A stretch of DNA of 64,000 bases, from NCBI RefSeq assembly GCF_003434305.1, contig NZ_QKKX01000035.1:62001-126000 (forward strand), written 5' to 3'. Below, in pieces: positions 1-7,988 of the stretch. The notes under the pieces were generated by a model. The model was not told the DNA's origin. It made no database searches and saw nothing but the letters and a program-made list of their open reading frames with translations. Numbering within the stretch: position 1 is the first letter of the stretch; every line of letters begins with the position of its first letter. The translations under genes were made by a program, and so were the position numbers. Source of the DNA: Micromonospora sp. MW-13. GTDB lineage: Bacteria > Actinomycetota > Actinomycetes > Mycobacteriales > Micromonosporaceae.

Positions 1-363
1 GACGGTGTCCCACGGAATGTGCGAGTGACCGAAGACGAGCAGGTCCGCGTCGCCGTACGCGGCGGCGCAGCGCTGCTCCCGGCCGGCGCGCGGGCCGGTC
101 TCGTGCACCACGGCGACCCGCAGGCCGCCCAGCTCGACCCGGGCCACCTCGGGCAGCCGGGCGCGCAGTTCGGGCCCGTCGTTGTTGCCGGACACGCCGA
201 CGAGGCGGCGCGTCCGGGCCTCGACGGCGTCGAGCAGCGCGACGTCCACCCAGTCCCCGGCGTGCAGCACCACGTCGGCGGCGTCGATCGCCGCCCAGAG
301 CGGCGCCGGCAGGTCGCGGGCCCGCTTCGGCACGTGGGTGTCGGCCGTGATCACCAGGCGCAT
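1..363 (-). CDS. Metallophosphoesterase, YfcE/MJ0936-like (3' end beyond window)
   Basis: The reverse strand reads from ATG at 363 and runs off the left edge, giving 121 residues. It starts MRLVITADTH, the first metal-binding motif (D-x-H) of calcineurin-like phosphoesterases. It continues with HAGDWVD (GD motif), SGNNDG (GNHD-type motif, here GNND) and FGHSHIP (the GHSH metal-binding motif). The order and spacing fit the small YfcE/MJ0936 family of manganese-dependent phosphodiesterases. The true substrate cannot be read from sequence. It is divergent from the cellulase gene and shares its 132-bp upstream spacer. Confidence 0.85.
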   Translation of the reverse strand, partial: MRLVITADTHVPKRARDLPAPLWAAIDAADVVLHAGDWVDVALLDAVEARTRRLVGVSGNNDGPELRARLPEVARVELGGLRVAVVHETGPRAGREQRCAAAYGDADLLVFGHSHIPWDTV

Positions 364-408
364 GCCGCCATTCTCGCCCCCGGGAACCGACGGACAGCGT
401 CACAGGTC

Positions 409-437
409 TTCACACGCCGGCAATGGGCGCGTACCTT
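409..437 (+). promoter_or_regulatory. Putative promoter of the GH6 cellulase gene
   Basis: TTCACA at 409-414 and TACCTT at 432-437 are separated by 17 bp and resemble an actinobacterial housekeeping promoter. Predicted transcription would begin near 444, so the CebR-type palindrome at 451-464 would lie just downstream of the start, a roadblock position. The promoter call is inference from spacing and partial consensus match. Confidence 0.4.
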
Positions 438-450
438 GACGGGGAACGCG

Positions 451-464
451 TGGGAGCGCTTCCA
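451..464. promoter_or_regulatory. CebR-type operator upstream of the GH6 cellulase
   Basis: TGGGAGCGCTTCCA differs at one position from the CebR consensus TGGGAGCGCTCCCA known from Streptomyces cellulose/cello-oligosaccharide regulons. It lies 32 bp before the cellulase ATG. A perfect copy precedes the GH9 cellulase at 19385-19398. CebR is a LacI-family repressor released by cellobiose or cellotriose; its gene is not in this window. Confidence 0.75.
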
Positions 465-495
465 CGCATACTCGTCAATTCGTGGAGGACGCCCC

Positions 496-1848
496 ATGCG
501 AAGCAGACCAGCGCTCGCGGCCCTGGCCGCCGGCGCGACCACGCTCACCGCCGCCGCCACCGTCGCGGTCGGCCTCGTCGGCTCCGCGCCGGCCGTGGCC
601 GCCGATTCCGCCTTCTACGTCGACCCGCAGACCAACGCCGCCCAGTGGGTGGCCGCCAATCCGGGCGACCCGCGCGCCGCCGTCATCCGGGACCGGGTCG
701 CCGCCGTCCCGCAGGCCCGCTGGTACACCCGCACCAACACCTCCACCGTCCGGGCCGAGGTGGACCAGTTCGTCGGGGCCGCCGCCGCGGCGGGGAAGAT
801 CCCGATCCTGGTGGTCTACAACATCCCGAACCGGGACTGTAGCGGCGCCAGCGGCGGCGGCGCGCCGGACCACGCCAGCTACCGGCAGTGGGTCGACCAG
901 GTGGCCGCCGGGCTGGCCGGCCGGCCCGCCTCGATCGTGCTGGAGCCGGACGTGCTCCCGCTGATGACGAACTGCCAGAGCGCCGCCCAGCAGGCCGAGA
1001 CGAAGGCGTCCATGGCGTACGCCGGCAAGAAGCTCAAGGCCGACTCGGCGCAGGCGAAGGTCTACTTCGACGCCGGGCACTCGGCGTGGCTCTCCCCCGC
1101 CGACATCGCCGCCCGGCTGACCGGCGCGGACGTCGCCAACAGCGCCGACGGCATCTCCCTCAACGTTTCCAACTACCGCACCACCGCCGAGTCCGTCGGG
1201 TACGCCAGGCAGGTCATCGCCGCCACCGGCGTGTCCCGGCTGAAGGCCGTGATCGACACCAGCCGCAACGGCAACGGCCCTGCCGGCTCGGAGTGGTGCG
1301 ACCCGCCGGGGCGGGCGATCGGCACCCCGAGCACCACCGCCACCGGGGACGGCGCGATCGACGCGTACCTCTGGGTGAAGCTGCCCGGCGAGGCCGACGG
1401 CTGCATCGCCGGGGCCGGCCAGTTCGTCCCGCAACGGGCGTACGACCTGGCGGTCGCCGCGGGGCCGGTCCCGACCACCGCTCCGCCGACCACCGCCCCG
1501 CCCACCACCGCGCCCCCGACCACGACCCCGCCGACCCACGGCTGCGCGGTCACCTTCACCCCGAACACCTGGACCGGCGGGTTCACCGCCGAGCTGCGGG
1601 TGACCAACCGGGGCGGCGCGCTCAGCTCGTGGACGGTGGCCTTCACCGCCGGCCCCGGGGTGCGGCTGACCAGCGGCTGGAACGGTGAGTGGAGCCAGAG
1701 CGGCGAGCGGATCACCGTGCGCAACTCGGCCTGGAACGGCGGCCTGCCGGCCGGTGGCACGCTGAGCGTCGGCTTCCAGGGCACCTACTCCGGCGGCACG
1801 CTGCCCGCCCCGACCGGCTTCACCCTCAACGGCGCACCCTGCTCCTGA
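496..1848 (+). CDS. Secreted GH6 cellulase (cellobiohydrolase/endoglucanase) with CBM2
   Basis: This 450-residue secreted enzyme should hydrolyse beta-1,4-glucan. ATG at 496 was chosen because a signal peptide follows directly, with a hydrophobic stretch and an A-V-A-A cleavage region near residue 35. The GH6 catalytic domain covers about 36-325. It shows the signature VYNIPNRDC, whose Asp is the substrate-assisting residue, and LEPDVLPLMTNC, whose EPD Asp is the usual catalytic acid. A Pro/Thr linker of PPTTA repeats follows, then a CBM2 with flanking cysteines (GCAV to APCS) at about 350-450. Its control is probably by CebR through the box at 451-464. The choice between endo- and exo-action is not visible from the sequence. 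Confidence 0.93.
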   Translation: MRSRPALAALAAGATTLTAAATVAVGLVGSAPAVAADSAFYVDPQTNAAQWVAANPGDPRAAVIRDRVAAVPQARWYTRTNTSTVRAEVDQFVGAAAAAGKIPILVVYNIPNRDCSGASGGGAPDHASYRQWVDQVAAGLAGRPASIVLEPDVLPLMTNCQSAAQQAETKASMAYAGKKLKADSAQAKVYFDAGHSAWLSPADIAARLTGADVANSADGISLNVSNYRTTAESVGYARQVIAATGVSRLKAVIDTSRNGNGPAGSEWCDPPGRAIGTPSTTATGDGAIDAYLWVKLPGEADGCIAGAGQFVPQRAYDLAVAAGPVPTTAPPTTAPPTTAPPTTTPPTHGCAVTFTPNTWTGGFTAELRVTNRGGALSSWTVAFTAGPGVRLTSGWNGEWSQSGERITVRNSAWNGGLPAGGTLSVGFQGTYSGGTLPAPTGFTLNGAPCS

Positions 1849-1884
1849 GCCCGAGCCGTCGACGTGGTCCTGCCGCGCCGACGA

Positions 1885-1918
1885 GCCGGCCGCCGCGCGG
1901 TTGCGCGTGGCGGCCGGC
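1885..1918. terminator. Hairpin between convergent GH6 and SDR genes
   Basis: A 10-bp stem (1885-1894 with 1909-1918) extends through a further GC-rich segment around a GTTG loop at 1900-1903. It sits between two convergent genes, as expected for a bidirectional terminator. There is no T-tract. Confidence 0.55.
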
Positions 1919-1949
1919 GGGGCCGGGCCGGCCGACCGGGGACCCGCGC

Positions 1950-2729
1950 TCAGGCGCCCTGGCCCTGGTTCTGCATCAGCCCGCCGTCCATGAAGTACGT
2001 CGAACCGGTCACGTAGTCAGCGTCGTCGCTGGCCAGGAAGACGGCGAGCCGGCCGATCTCCTCGGGCATGGCGGCCCGCTTCCACGGGATGCTCTGCACC
2101 TGTTCCTCCAGGTACGCCGGATCGTCGATGGCCTTCTGGTTGAACGGGGTGAGCACCATCCCCGGGCCGATGTTGTTGACGTTGAGGTGCATCGGCGCCA
2201 CCTCCAGGGCCAGGCTCTTGGCGAACTCCAGCAGCGCGCCCTTGCTGGCGTCGTAGTCGGAGCCGCCGGCCCGGGCCACCTCCTGGTGGACCGAGGTGAT
2301 GTTGATGATCTTCCCGTGGCCGCCCTGGTCCCGACGGTGCCGGACGAACCGGCGGGACGCGAAGAACGCCCCGTAGACGTTGGTCCGGATGGCCCGGTCC
2401 CAGGTCTCGGTGTCCAGGTCCGCCACCGGGATCCCGGAGGCGTCCACCCCGGCGTCGTTCATCAGCACGTCGAGCGTGCCGAACTCCGCCAGGGCCTCGT
2501 CGAACATCGCCTCCACCTGCTGTTCGTCGGAGATGTCGCACTGCACCACCACCGCCCGCCGGCCGTTCTCGGCCACCTTGTCCCGGGTGTGGTTGGCCCC
2601 GGCGTGGTCGTGCAGGTAGTGCACCACGACGTCGGCCCCCTCACGGGCGAACTCGATCGCCGTGGCCTGACCGATGCCCGAGTCCGAGCCGGTGATCAGG
2701 GCGGTCCTTCCGTCGAGCCGTCCGGTCAT
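1950..2729 (-). CDS. SDR oxidoreductase, glucose 1-dehydrogenase-like
   Basis: This 259-residue protein is a classical short-chain dehydrogenase. TGSDSGIG at 13-20 is the cofactor-binding motif, the NNAG motif appears as MNDAG, the catalytic Ser follows NIT, and YDASK is the Tyr-Lys pair. The sequence around SVHQE and NNIGPG with a late YVTG-DGG resembles Bacillus glucose 1-dehydrogenases. Its ATG overlaps the stop of the GH15 gene (ATGA), so the two are translationally coupled. That supports a glucose or sugar substrate, but SDR specificity is hard to read. The NNAG to NDAG change is mildly unusual. Confidence 0.82.
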   Translation of the reverse strand: MTGRLDGRTALITGSDSGIGQATAIEFAREGADVVVHYLHDHAGANHTRDKVAENGRRAVVVQCDISDEQQVEAMFDEALAEFGTLDVLMNDAGVDASGIPVADLDTETWDRAIRTNVYGAFFASRRFVRHRRDQGGHGKIINITSVHQEVARAGGSDYDASKGALLEFAKSLALEVAPMHLNVNNIGPGMVLTPFNQKAIDDPAYLEEQVQSIPWKRAAMPEEIGRLAVFLASDDADYVTGSTYFMDGGLMQNQGQGA

Positions 2730-4573
2730 CAGCGTGCTCCCTCCGTTCGACCCGCACCTGTCGGCACGGTGGGGCGCGGGCGGTCCGCGCCCTGGCGTCG
2801 CCGCTCGTCGGCCTCGGTCAACGAGCCGGCGGCGTTGATCAGGCCGATGTGCGAGAAGGCCTGCGGGAAGTTACCGAGCTGCTCCCCGGTGGCCTGGTCG
2901 ATCTGCTCGGCGAACAGGCCCAGGTCGTTCACCCGGCCGGCGAGGGACGCGAACATCCGCTCGGCCCGGTCCAGCTCGCCGGCCAGGGCCAGACAGCTCG
3001 CCAGCCAGAACGAGCAGATGACGAAGCCGGCCGGGTCGCCGTCCCAGCGGCGCAGCAGACCGTCGCGCGACAACCGTGCCTCGACGACGTCCATCGTGGA
3101 GCGCATCCGGGCGTCGTCGGCCGGCAGGAACCCCACCAGCGGCATGATCAGCACCGAGGCGTCCAGCTCGTCCGAACCGAAGGCCCCGGTGTACGCGCCG
3201 AGCCGGTCGTTCCAGCCCCGGTCCAGCACCGCCGCGCGGACTTCGTCCCGGGCGGCGGCCCAGCGGGCCAGGTCGGCGGGATCACCGAGGCGGGGTCCGA
3301 ACCGCACCGCCCGGTCCAGCGCGGTCCAGCACTGCACCTTCGACGAGACGTAGTGCCGCTCCGCGTCCCGGGCCTCCCACATGCCGGCGTCGGGGAGGTG
3401 CCAGTCGGCGACCGCCTGGTCGGCGAGGGCGCGCAGGAGCTGGTGCACCTCGGGGTCCATCGGATCGAGGTAGTGCCGCATCAGCCACGCCGCGTCGAGG
3501 ACCTCCCCGAGCACGTCGGTCTGCCGCTGTCTCCAGGCGTCGTTGCCGACGAAGACCGGCTGGCTGTCGGCGTACCCGGCGAGGCGGTCGAGGGGGTGCT
3601 CGGTCAGGTCCCGCTCACCCTCCACGCCGTACATGATGGGCACCGGCTGGTTCCCGATCCGGCCCATCGCGCGGGCCACCCACGCGAACTGCCGGTTGGC
3701 CTCGTCGGGACAGGCCGCCAGCCAGAGGGCCTTCAGGGTGAGGCTGAAGTCGCGGACCCAGACGAAGCGGTAGTCGTAGTTGCGGTCGCCACCCAGTTGT
3801 TCGGGCAGCGAGGTGGTCGCCGCAGCCACGATCGCGCCGCTGGGCTGGTAGGTCATGCCCTGCACGACCAACGCGCTGCGGCGCACCTGGTCCGCGAACC
3901 GGCCGTGGTACGGGTGCAGGCCGGCCCAGGACCGCCAGCCCGCCGCCGTCTCGGCGACCGTCGGGGCGGCGTCCGGCGTCACGGGCGGGCCGGCGTCGTA
4001 GGTCGGGCCGTACCCCAGCGTGAAGCCGTACGACTCGCCGGGCCGGACGGTGAACGTCGCGGCGGCCTCGCCCTCGCCGCACTCCAGGGGCACGTCGCCA
4101 CGCAGTCGCAGGCGGGCCGCGCCGACGGTCGCCTGCACCCCGTCGCCGGTGGGCACCAGATACGGGACGACCCGGCCGTACTCGAACCGGGGGCGGTAGC
4201 GCAGCCGCACCGGCACGGCACCGGAGACGCCCTCCACCAGCCGGGCCAGCACCCGGGGCGAACGCAGCCCGATGTCGTGCCCGCGCGCGCCGGGCTCCAG
4301 CGCCAGCGCGTCGGTCACCGCCACCGACCCGTCCCGGGTGGTGAAGACGGTCCGCAGCACCAGCGTGTCCGCCAGGTAGGAGCGTTCGGTGGTGAAGTCC
4401 CCTTCGGGCCGGATCGACCAGTGGCCCGCGTCGTCGTCGAGCAGCCGCCCGAAGACCGACGGGCCGTCGAACCGTGCCGGGCACCACCAGTTGACCGAGC
4501 CGGCCCGGTCGACCAGAACCGCGCTGCGGCCGTCGGCCAGGAAGCCGTGCTCGCTGATCCGTCCGGTGTCCAC
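2729..4573 (-). CDS. GH15 family glycosidase (glucoamylase or trehalase type)
   Basis: This 614-residue protein has an N-terminal beta-sandwich (about 1-230) followed by the GH15 (alpha/alpha)6 barrel. The motif NYDYRFVWVRD, typical of bacterial GH15 proteins, is present. DAGMWEARD carries the general acid Glu and LFAEQID the general base Glu. No signal peptide is visible, so it should be cytoplasmic. Cytoplasmic actinobacterial GH15 enzymes include trehalases as well as glucoamylase-like enzymes; both release glucose. It overlaps by four bases the downstream glucose-dehydrogenase-like SDR, which could oxidise that glucose. Substrate is unresolved. Confidence 0.85.
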   Translation of the reverse strand: MDTGRISEHGFLADGRSAVLVDRAGSVNWWCPARFDGPSVFGRLLDDDAGHWSIRPEGDFTTERSYLADTLVLRTVFTTRDGSVAVTDALALEPGARGHDIGLRSPRVLARLVEGVSGAVPVRLRYRPRFEYGRVVPYLVPTGDGVQATVGAARLRLRGDVPLECGEGEAAATFTVRPGESYGFTLGYGPTYDAGPPVTPDAAPTVAETAAGWRSWAGLHPYHGRFADQVRRSALVVQGMTYQPSGAIVAAATTSLPEQLGGDRNYDYRFVWVRDFSLTLKALWLAACPDEANRQFAWVARAMGRIGNQPVPIMYGVEGERDLTEHPLDRLAGYADSQPVFVGNDAWRQRQTDVLGEVLDAAWLMRHYLDPMDPEVHQLLRALADQAVADWHLPDAGMWEARDAERHYVSSKVQCWTALDRAVRFGPRLGDPADLARWAAARDEVRAAVLDRGWNDRLGAYTGAFGSDELDASVLIMPLVGFLPADDARMRSTMDVVEARLSRDGLLRRWDGDPAGFVICSFWLASCLALAGELDRAERMFASLAGRVNDLGLFAEQIDQATGEQLGNFPQAFSHIGLINAAGSLTEADERRRQGADRPRPTVPTGAGRTEGAR

Positions 4574-4795
4574 GGCCGTGCCTACCCGGCGGCGCCGACC
4601 AGCATTCGTCGGGGCACCGCCGGATGCGAGCGAACCGGTCCCGTGCGTCGCTCCTCCCGGCCGGGGCGGGGCGACCGGAGACCGCTCCGGCGCGTCGGGG
4701 CATCCGGATCGTGGCGGGCCTGCCGATCCGGGGGAGCCGGCGCGTTACCGGCCGGTGCCCGGGGGAACGCGGGAGGTCGACGAAGGAGGATGCTC
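4574..4795. other. Divergent spacer between GH15 gene and stress-protein gene
   Basis: These 222 bp separate divergent genes and must hold both promoters. Apart from the ribosome-binding site AAGGAGG near 4783-4789, I see no clear promoter hexamers or palindrome. Confidence 0.4.
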
Positions 4796-5383
4796 ATGAT
4801 CAGACCCTCGACTCCGACCGCGGCCTGGCAACCCGGGATGCCGGGCGGAAACAACCTCCCGTCCGGTCCGGCGGGCCGCCCCGTTCCGCCCGGCGGCGAC
4901 GGCCACGGCCCGCCGGCCGAGGCCCCGACCGTGACGATCGGGTCGTACCCGGACTATCCATCCGCCCAGCGAGTGGTGGACTACCTGGCCGACAACCGGT
5001 TCCCGGTGCAGCGCACCGCGATCGTGGGGACGAACCTCACCCTGGTCGAGACGGTGCTCGGCCGGATGACCACGGGCCGGGCGGCCCTGGTCGGCGCGGG
5101 CACGGGCGCCTGGTTCGGCCTGTTCATCGGGCTGCTCTTCGGGATCTTCACCGCTGGTAGCTGGGTGGCGGTGATCCTGGTCGGCCTGGTGATCGGGGCG
5201 ATCTGGGGTGCGGTGTTCGGCGCGGTCGCGCACGCGATGACCGGCGGGCAGCGGGACTTCACGTCCGCCAGCTCCCTGCGCGCCAGCCAGTACGCGGTCA
5301 CCGTCGACGCCGACCAGGCCGAGCAGGCCCAACAGCTACTGGCCCGGATGCACCTGACGCCCGCGGGCGCGACGGCCCGCTGA
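4796..5383 (+). CDS. General stress protein 17M-like membrane protein
   Basis: This 195-residue protein begins at the second of two in-frame ATGs because AAGGAGG lies a normal distance before it, while the ATG at 4790 directly abuts that site. A disordered Pro/Gly-rich N-terminus (about 1-45) precedes a domain resembling the general stress protein 17M/YflT fold (IGSYPDYPSAQRVVDYLAD). Two glycine-rich membrane segments follow in the middle (GAGTGAWFGLFIGLLFG and VAVILVGLVIGAIWG), then an Ala/Gln-rich tail. It stands alone, read away from GH15. It is probably a stress-linked membrane protein with no known biochemical activity. Confidence 0.75.
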   Translation: MIRPSTPTAAWQPGMPGGNNLPSGPAGRPVPPGGDGHGPPAEAPTVTIGSYPDYPSAQRVVDYLADNRFPVQRTAIVGTNLTLVETVLGRMTTGRAALVGAGTGAWFGLFIGLLFGIFTAGSWVAVILVGLVIGAIWGAVFGAVAHAMTGGQRDFTSASSLRASQYAVTVDADQAEQAQQLLARMHLTPAGATAR

Positions 5384-5449
5384 CGCCGCGCGGACGCGCC
5401 ACCGGTGTCGCCGCGCCCCGGCGGGTGGACGGCCCGACGACCGCAGCGC

Positions 5450-5484
5450 CGGACGGCCCCGGGGGATGTCCCCGGGGCCGTCCG
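5450..5484. terminator. Bidirectional terminator-like hairpin
   Basis: A perfect 15-bp inverted repeat (5450-5464 with 5470-5484) has a GATGT loop. It lies between the convergent stress-protein and GNAT genes. It lacks a T-tract, as is common in high-GC actinobacteria. Confidence 0.75.
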
Positions 5485-5493
5485 CCGTGCCGG

Positions 5494-6021
5494 TCAGCCG
5501 TCTGTCGCGAGGCGGGCGTGCAGGTGTTCGTCATGCCGGCGGCCGTCGCCGTAGCGGTACGACTCGCGCAGCGTGCCCTCGGCGAGATACCCCGCCCGCA
5601 GGGCCACCCGGCAGGACACCACGTTCGGCACGGCGTGGCACAGCTCGATGCGGTGCAGGCCCAGCGCCGCGAAGGCCCACGTGGTGAGCCGCCGGACCGC
5701 GCCCGTGGCGACGCCCCGCCCCCGGGCAGCGGGCACGGTCCAGTACCCGATGCTGGCGTTGCCGCCGCCGATCCCGTGCAGCGACACCGCCCCGAGCAGC
5801 CCGCCGTCGCCGGGGTCGGTCACCGCGAGGGACAGCGCGTCGCCGCCGGACCAGTCCGCCCGGCGGCGCACCCAGTCGGCGGCGCGTGCCTCGTCCATCT
5901 CGCCCTGCGGGTTCCAGGTGGCCACGGCCGGATCGCGCAGGGCGGCCAGCACGTCGGGGGCGTCGGCCGCCTGCCAGGGGCGCAGCAGCAGGCCGGGGGC
6001 AGCGAGTACGACGTGGTCCAC
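5494..6021 (-). CDS. GNAT family N-acetyltransferase
   Basis: This 175-residue protein is of the RimJ/RimL type. The acetyl-CoA loop appears as PAARGRGVATGAVRRL (R-x-x-G-x-G/A), followed by a helix and a typical C-terminal section with NVVSCRVALRAGY and GTLRESYRY. The GTG at 6021 gives the family's usual start just before LLLRPWQAAD. The acceptor amine is unknown. It is transcribed alone, divergent from the MarR gene. Confidence 0.85.
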   Translation of the reverse strand: MDHVVLAAPGLLLRPWQAADAPDVLAALRDPAVATWNPQGEMDEARAADWVRRRADWSGGDALSLAVTDPGDGGLLGAVSLHGIGGGNASIGYWTVPAARGRGVATGAVRRLTTWAFAALGLHRIELCHAVPNVVSCRVALRAGYLAEGTLRESYRYGDGRRHDEHLHARLATDG

Positions 6022-6140
6022 GGGGCAGTCTCGCACGCCGCCGGGCCCGCCCGCCCGGGTTTTTCCGGCCCCTTCCTTCAAATCGAAAGCAGAAAAGACC
6101 AATCCGGCCGCTTGCAGCGCGCAGCCAGGTCCGAAGCAAC

Positions 6141-6168
6141 TTGTTAAATTTTGAAAGAGTGCTATGGT
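6141..6168 (+). promoter_or_regulatory. Promoter of marR-pirin operon, probably leaderless
   Basis: TTGTTA at 6141-6146 and TATGGT at 6163-6168 are 16 bp apart. The predicted start site falls at or next to the ATG at 6175, and no Shine-Dalgarno sequence precedes that ATG, so the transcript is probably leaderless. The AT-rich stretch 6139-6157 overlaps the -35 and is an imperfect palindrome where the MarR protein itself could bind. Confidence 0.5.
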
Positions 6169-6174
6169 TGCGGC

Positions 6175-6654
6175 ATGACGGAGAGCCTGGACAGCGAGCG
6201 GATGGCCTGCTGGCGCGCCTACATCGAGTCGAGCCAGCGGCTGTTCACCCAGCTTGAGGACGACCTGCGGGCCGACAGCGAGCTGAGTTTCGCCGACTAC
6301 CACGTGCTCGTGCTGCTCTCCGAGGCGCCGGGGCAACGGCTGCGGATGGGTGAGCTGGCCGGCCGGCTGGTCTTCTCGCCCAGCCGGCTGACGTACCAGA
6401 TCACCTCGATGTGCAAGCGCGGCCTGGTGGCCAAGCAGTCCTGCGCCGAGGACGGGCGGGGCAGCGAGGCGGTGCTCACCGCCGCCGGGCTGCTGGCGCT
6501 GCGCGAGGCCGCGCCGCACCACCTGCGCTCCGTGCGCAGCCACCTCATGGACGACCTCGACGACGCCGAGGTCGCCTGCCTGACCCGGGTCTTCGACCGC
6601 CTCGGCCGGCGCCTGCGCGCCGACCGCGACGCCTCGCCCACCCGCAACGAATAA
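6175..6654 (+). CDS. MarR family transcriptional regulator
   Basis: This 159-residue winged-helix regulator has the expected MarR layout: an N-terminal dimerisation helix, then RMGELAGRLVFSPSRLTYQITSMCKRGLV as the recognition-helix region, and a wing with an acidic, Gly-rich turn. ATG 6175 is preferred over the upstream in-frame ATG at 6151 because 6151 lies inside the likely promoter. The pirin gene starts 10 bp after the stop, so they form an operon, and the regulator probably responds to a pirin substrate or an electrophile. Two Cys residues lie in and after the wing, compatible with redox sensing, but this is speculative. Confidence 0.88.
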   Translation: MTESLDSERMACWRAYIESSQRLFTQLEDDLRADSELSFADYHVLVLLSEAPGQRLRMGELAGRLVFSPSRLTYQITSMCKRGLVAKQSCAEDGRGSEAVLTAAGLLALREAAPHHLRSVRSHLMDDLDDAEVACLTRVFDRLGRRLRADRDASPTRNE

Positions 6655-6664
6655 GGAGTTCGAG

Positions 6665-7651
6665 ATGCCCGCGATCACCGTCGACGACGTCCTCGTCCTG
6701 CCCCGCCTGCCCCGGCTCGACGAGACCACCAGCTACCGGCCGGTCCGCCGGCTGACCACCGCCCCCAGCGGGTACGAGGGCGAGGGCTTCCCGGTCCGCC
6801 GGGCCTTCGCCGGGGTGCCGACGCACGAGCTGGACCCGTTCATCCACCTCGACCAGATGGGCGAGGTGGACTACGCGCCGGGCGAGCCCAAGGGCACCCC
6901 GTGGCACCCGCACCGCGGCTTCGAGACGGTGACCTACATGATCGACGGGATCATGGACCACCAGGACTCGCAGGGCGGCGGCGGCACCATCACCGACGGC
7001 GACACCCAGTGGATGACGGCCGGCAGCGGCCTGCTGCACATCGAGGCGCCGCCCGAGCACCTGGTGGCCAGCGGCGGCCTGTTCCACGGCCTCCAACTCT
7101 GGGTGAACCTGCCGAGGGTGGCGAAGATGATGCCGCCGCGCTACCAGGACATCCGCGGCAAGGAGTCGGCGCTGCTCACCACGCCGGACGGCGGCGCGCT
7201 GATCCGGGTCATCGCCGGCGAGGTGGCCGGGCACCGCGGGCCGGGCTCGACCCACACCCCGATCAGCATCGCCCACGTCACGGTGCAGCCCGGCGCCGAG
7301 CTGAGCCTGCCCTGGCAGCCGGACTTCAACGCGCTGGTCTACGTGCTCGCCGGGCGCGGCACGGTCGGCACCGACCGCCGCCCGGTGCACACCGGCCAAC
7401 TCGCCACCCACGGTCCGGGCGACGCGCTGCGGGTCACCGCGGACGCGAAGCAGGACTCGAACGCCCCCGCCCTGGAGCTCTACGTGATGGGCGGGCAGCC
7501 GATCCGGGAGCCCGTGGCGCACTACGGCCCGTTCGTGATGAACACCCGGGACGAGCTGATCCAGGCGGTCGAGGACTTCCAGGCCGGCCGGCTCGGGGTG
7601 ATCCCGGCCGAGCGGGTGCCGCACACCGGCGGCCAGGGCGACCGGCCCTGA
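6665..7651 (+). CDS. Pirin family protein (cupin; possible quercetinase)
   Basis: This 328-residue protein shows the bicupin fold of pirins. The metal site of the N-terminal cupin is seen in PWHPHRGFETVTY (two His) and LLHIEAPPEH (His and Glu). The C-terminal cupin has FNALVYVLAGRG. Bacterial pirins can dioxygenate quercetin or modulate pyruvate dehydrogenase. It is co-transcribed with the upstream MarR gene, with an AAGGAG site before the ATG, which hints at a detoxification module induced by an aromatic ligand. Confidence 0.88.
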   Translation: MPAITVDDVLVLPRLPRLDETTSYRPVRRLTTAPSGYEGEGFPVRRAFAGVPTHELDPFIHLDQMGEVDYAPGEPKGTPWHPHRGFETVTYMIDGIMDHQDSQGGGGTITDGDTQWMTAGSGLLHIEAPPEHLVASGGLFHGLQLWVNLPRVAKMMPPRYQDIRGKESALLTTPDGGALIRVIAGEVAGHRGPGSTHTPISIAHVTVQPGAELSLPWQPDFNALVYVLAGRGTVGTDRRPVHTGQLATHGPGDALRVTADAKQDSNAPALELYVMGGQPIREPVAHYGPFVMNTRDELIQAVEDFQAGRLGVIPAERVPHTGGQGDRP

Positions 7652-7677
7652 CCGCTCTGACCGCCCGGACGGGACGG

Positions 7678-7706
7678 GGCGTCACCGGGCAGCCCCCGGT
7701 GGCGCC
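7678..7706. terminator. Hairpin after pirin gene
   Basis: A 12-bp stem with one G-T pair (7678-7689 with 7695-7706) and a 5-nt loop lies 26 bp after the pirin stop and before the convergent small membrane-protein gene. Confidence 0.55.
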
Positions 7707-7718
7707 CGCCGGGCGGGA

Positions 7719-7847
7719 TCAGGAGACCGCGAAGATCCCCGCCACCCCCAGCAGCACCATCACCAACACGGCCACCAGCGCACCGCGCTCGCTCTCCACC
7801 GGCTGTTCGCGGTACTCGGTCACGGCGTCGGTCGTCTCGACGGGCAT
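7719..7847 (-). CDS. Small single-pass membrane protein (42 aa)
   Basis: The reverse strand encodes 42 residues starting MPVETTDAVTEYRE. A polar, acidic N-terminal half is followed by one membrane helix (LVAVLVMVLLGVAGIFAV) to the end. AGGAGG lies about 7 bp before the ATG. The size and layout resemble many unnamed actinobacterial small membrane proteins. No function can be assigned. Confidence 0.55.
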   Translation of the reverse strand: MPVETTDAVTEYREQPVESERGALVAVLVMVLLGVAGIFAVS

Positions 7848-7988
7848 CGGATGGCCTCCTCGGTGTTCGGTCAGGGTCGTCGGGCGTCGCGCGGGAACGT
7901 TGCCAGGTCACCGGGGGTGCCGGTCGGCGTGCGGGCCCGGCGCGAGGGCCCTACCGTGAGGACGTTGTCGACCTCGGGAGGCTGGAGC

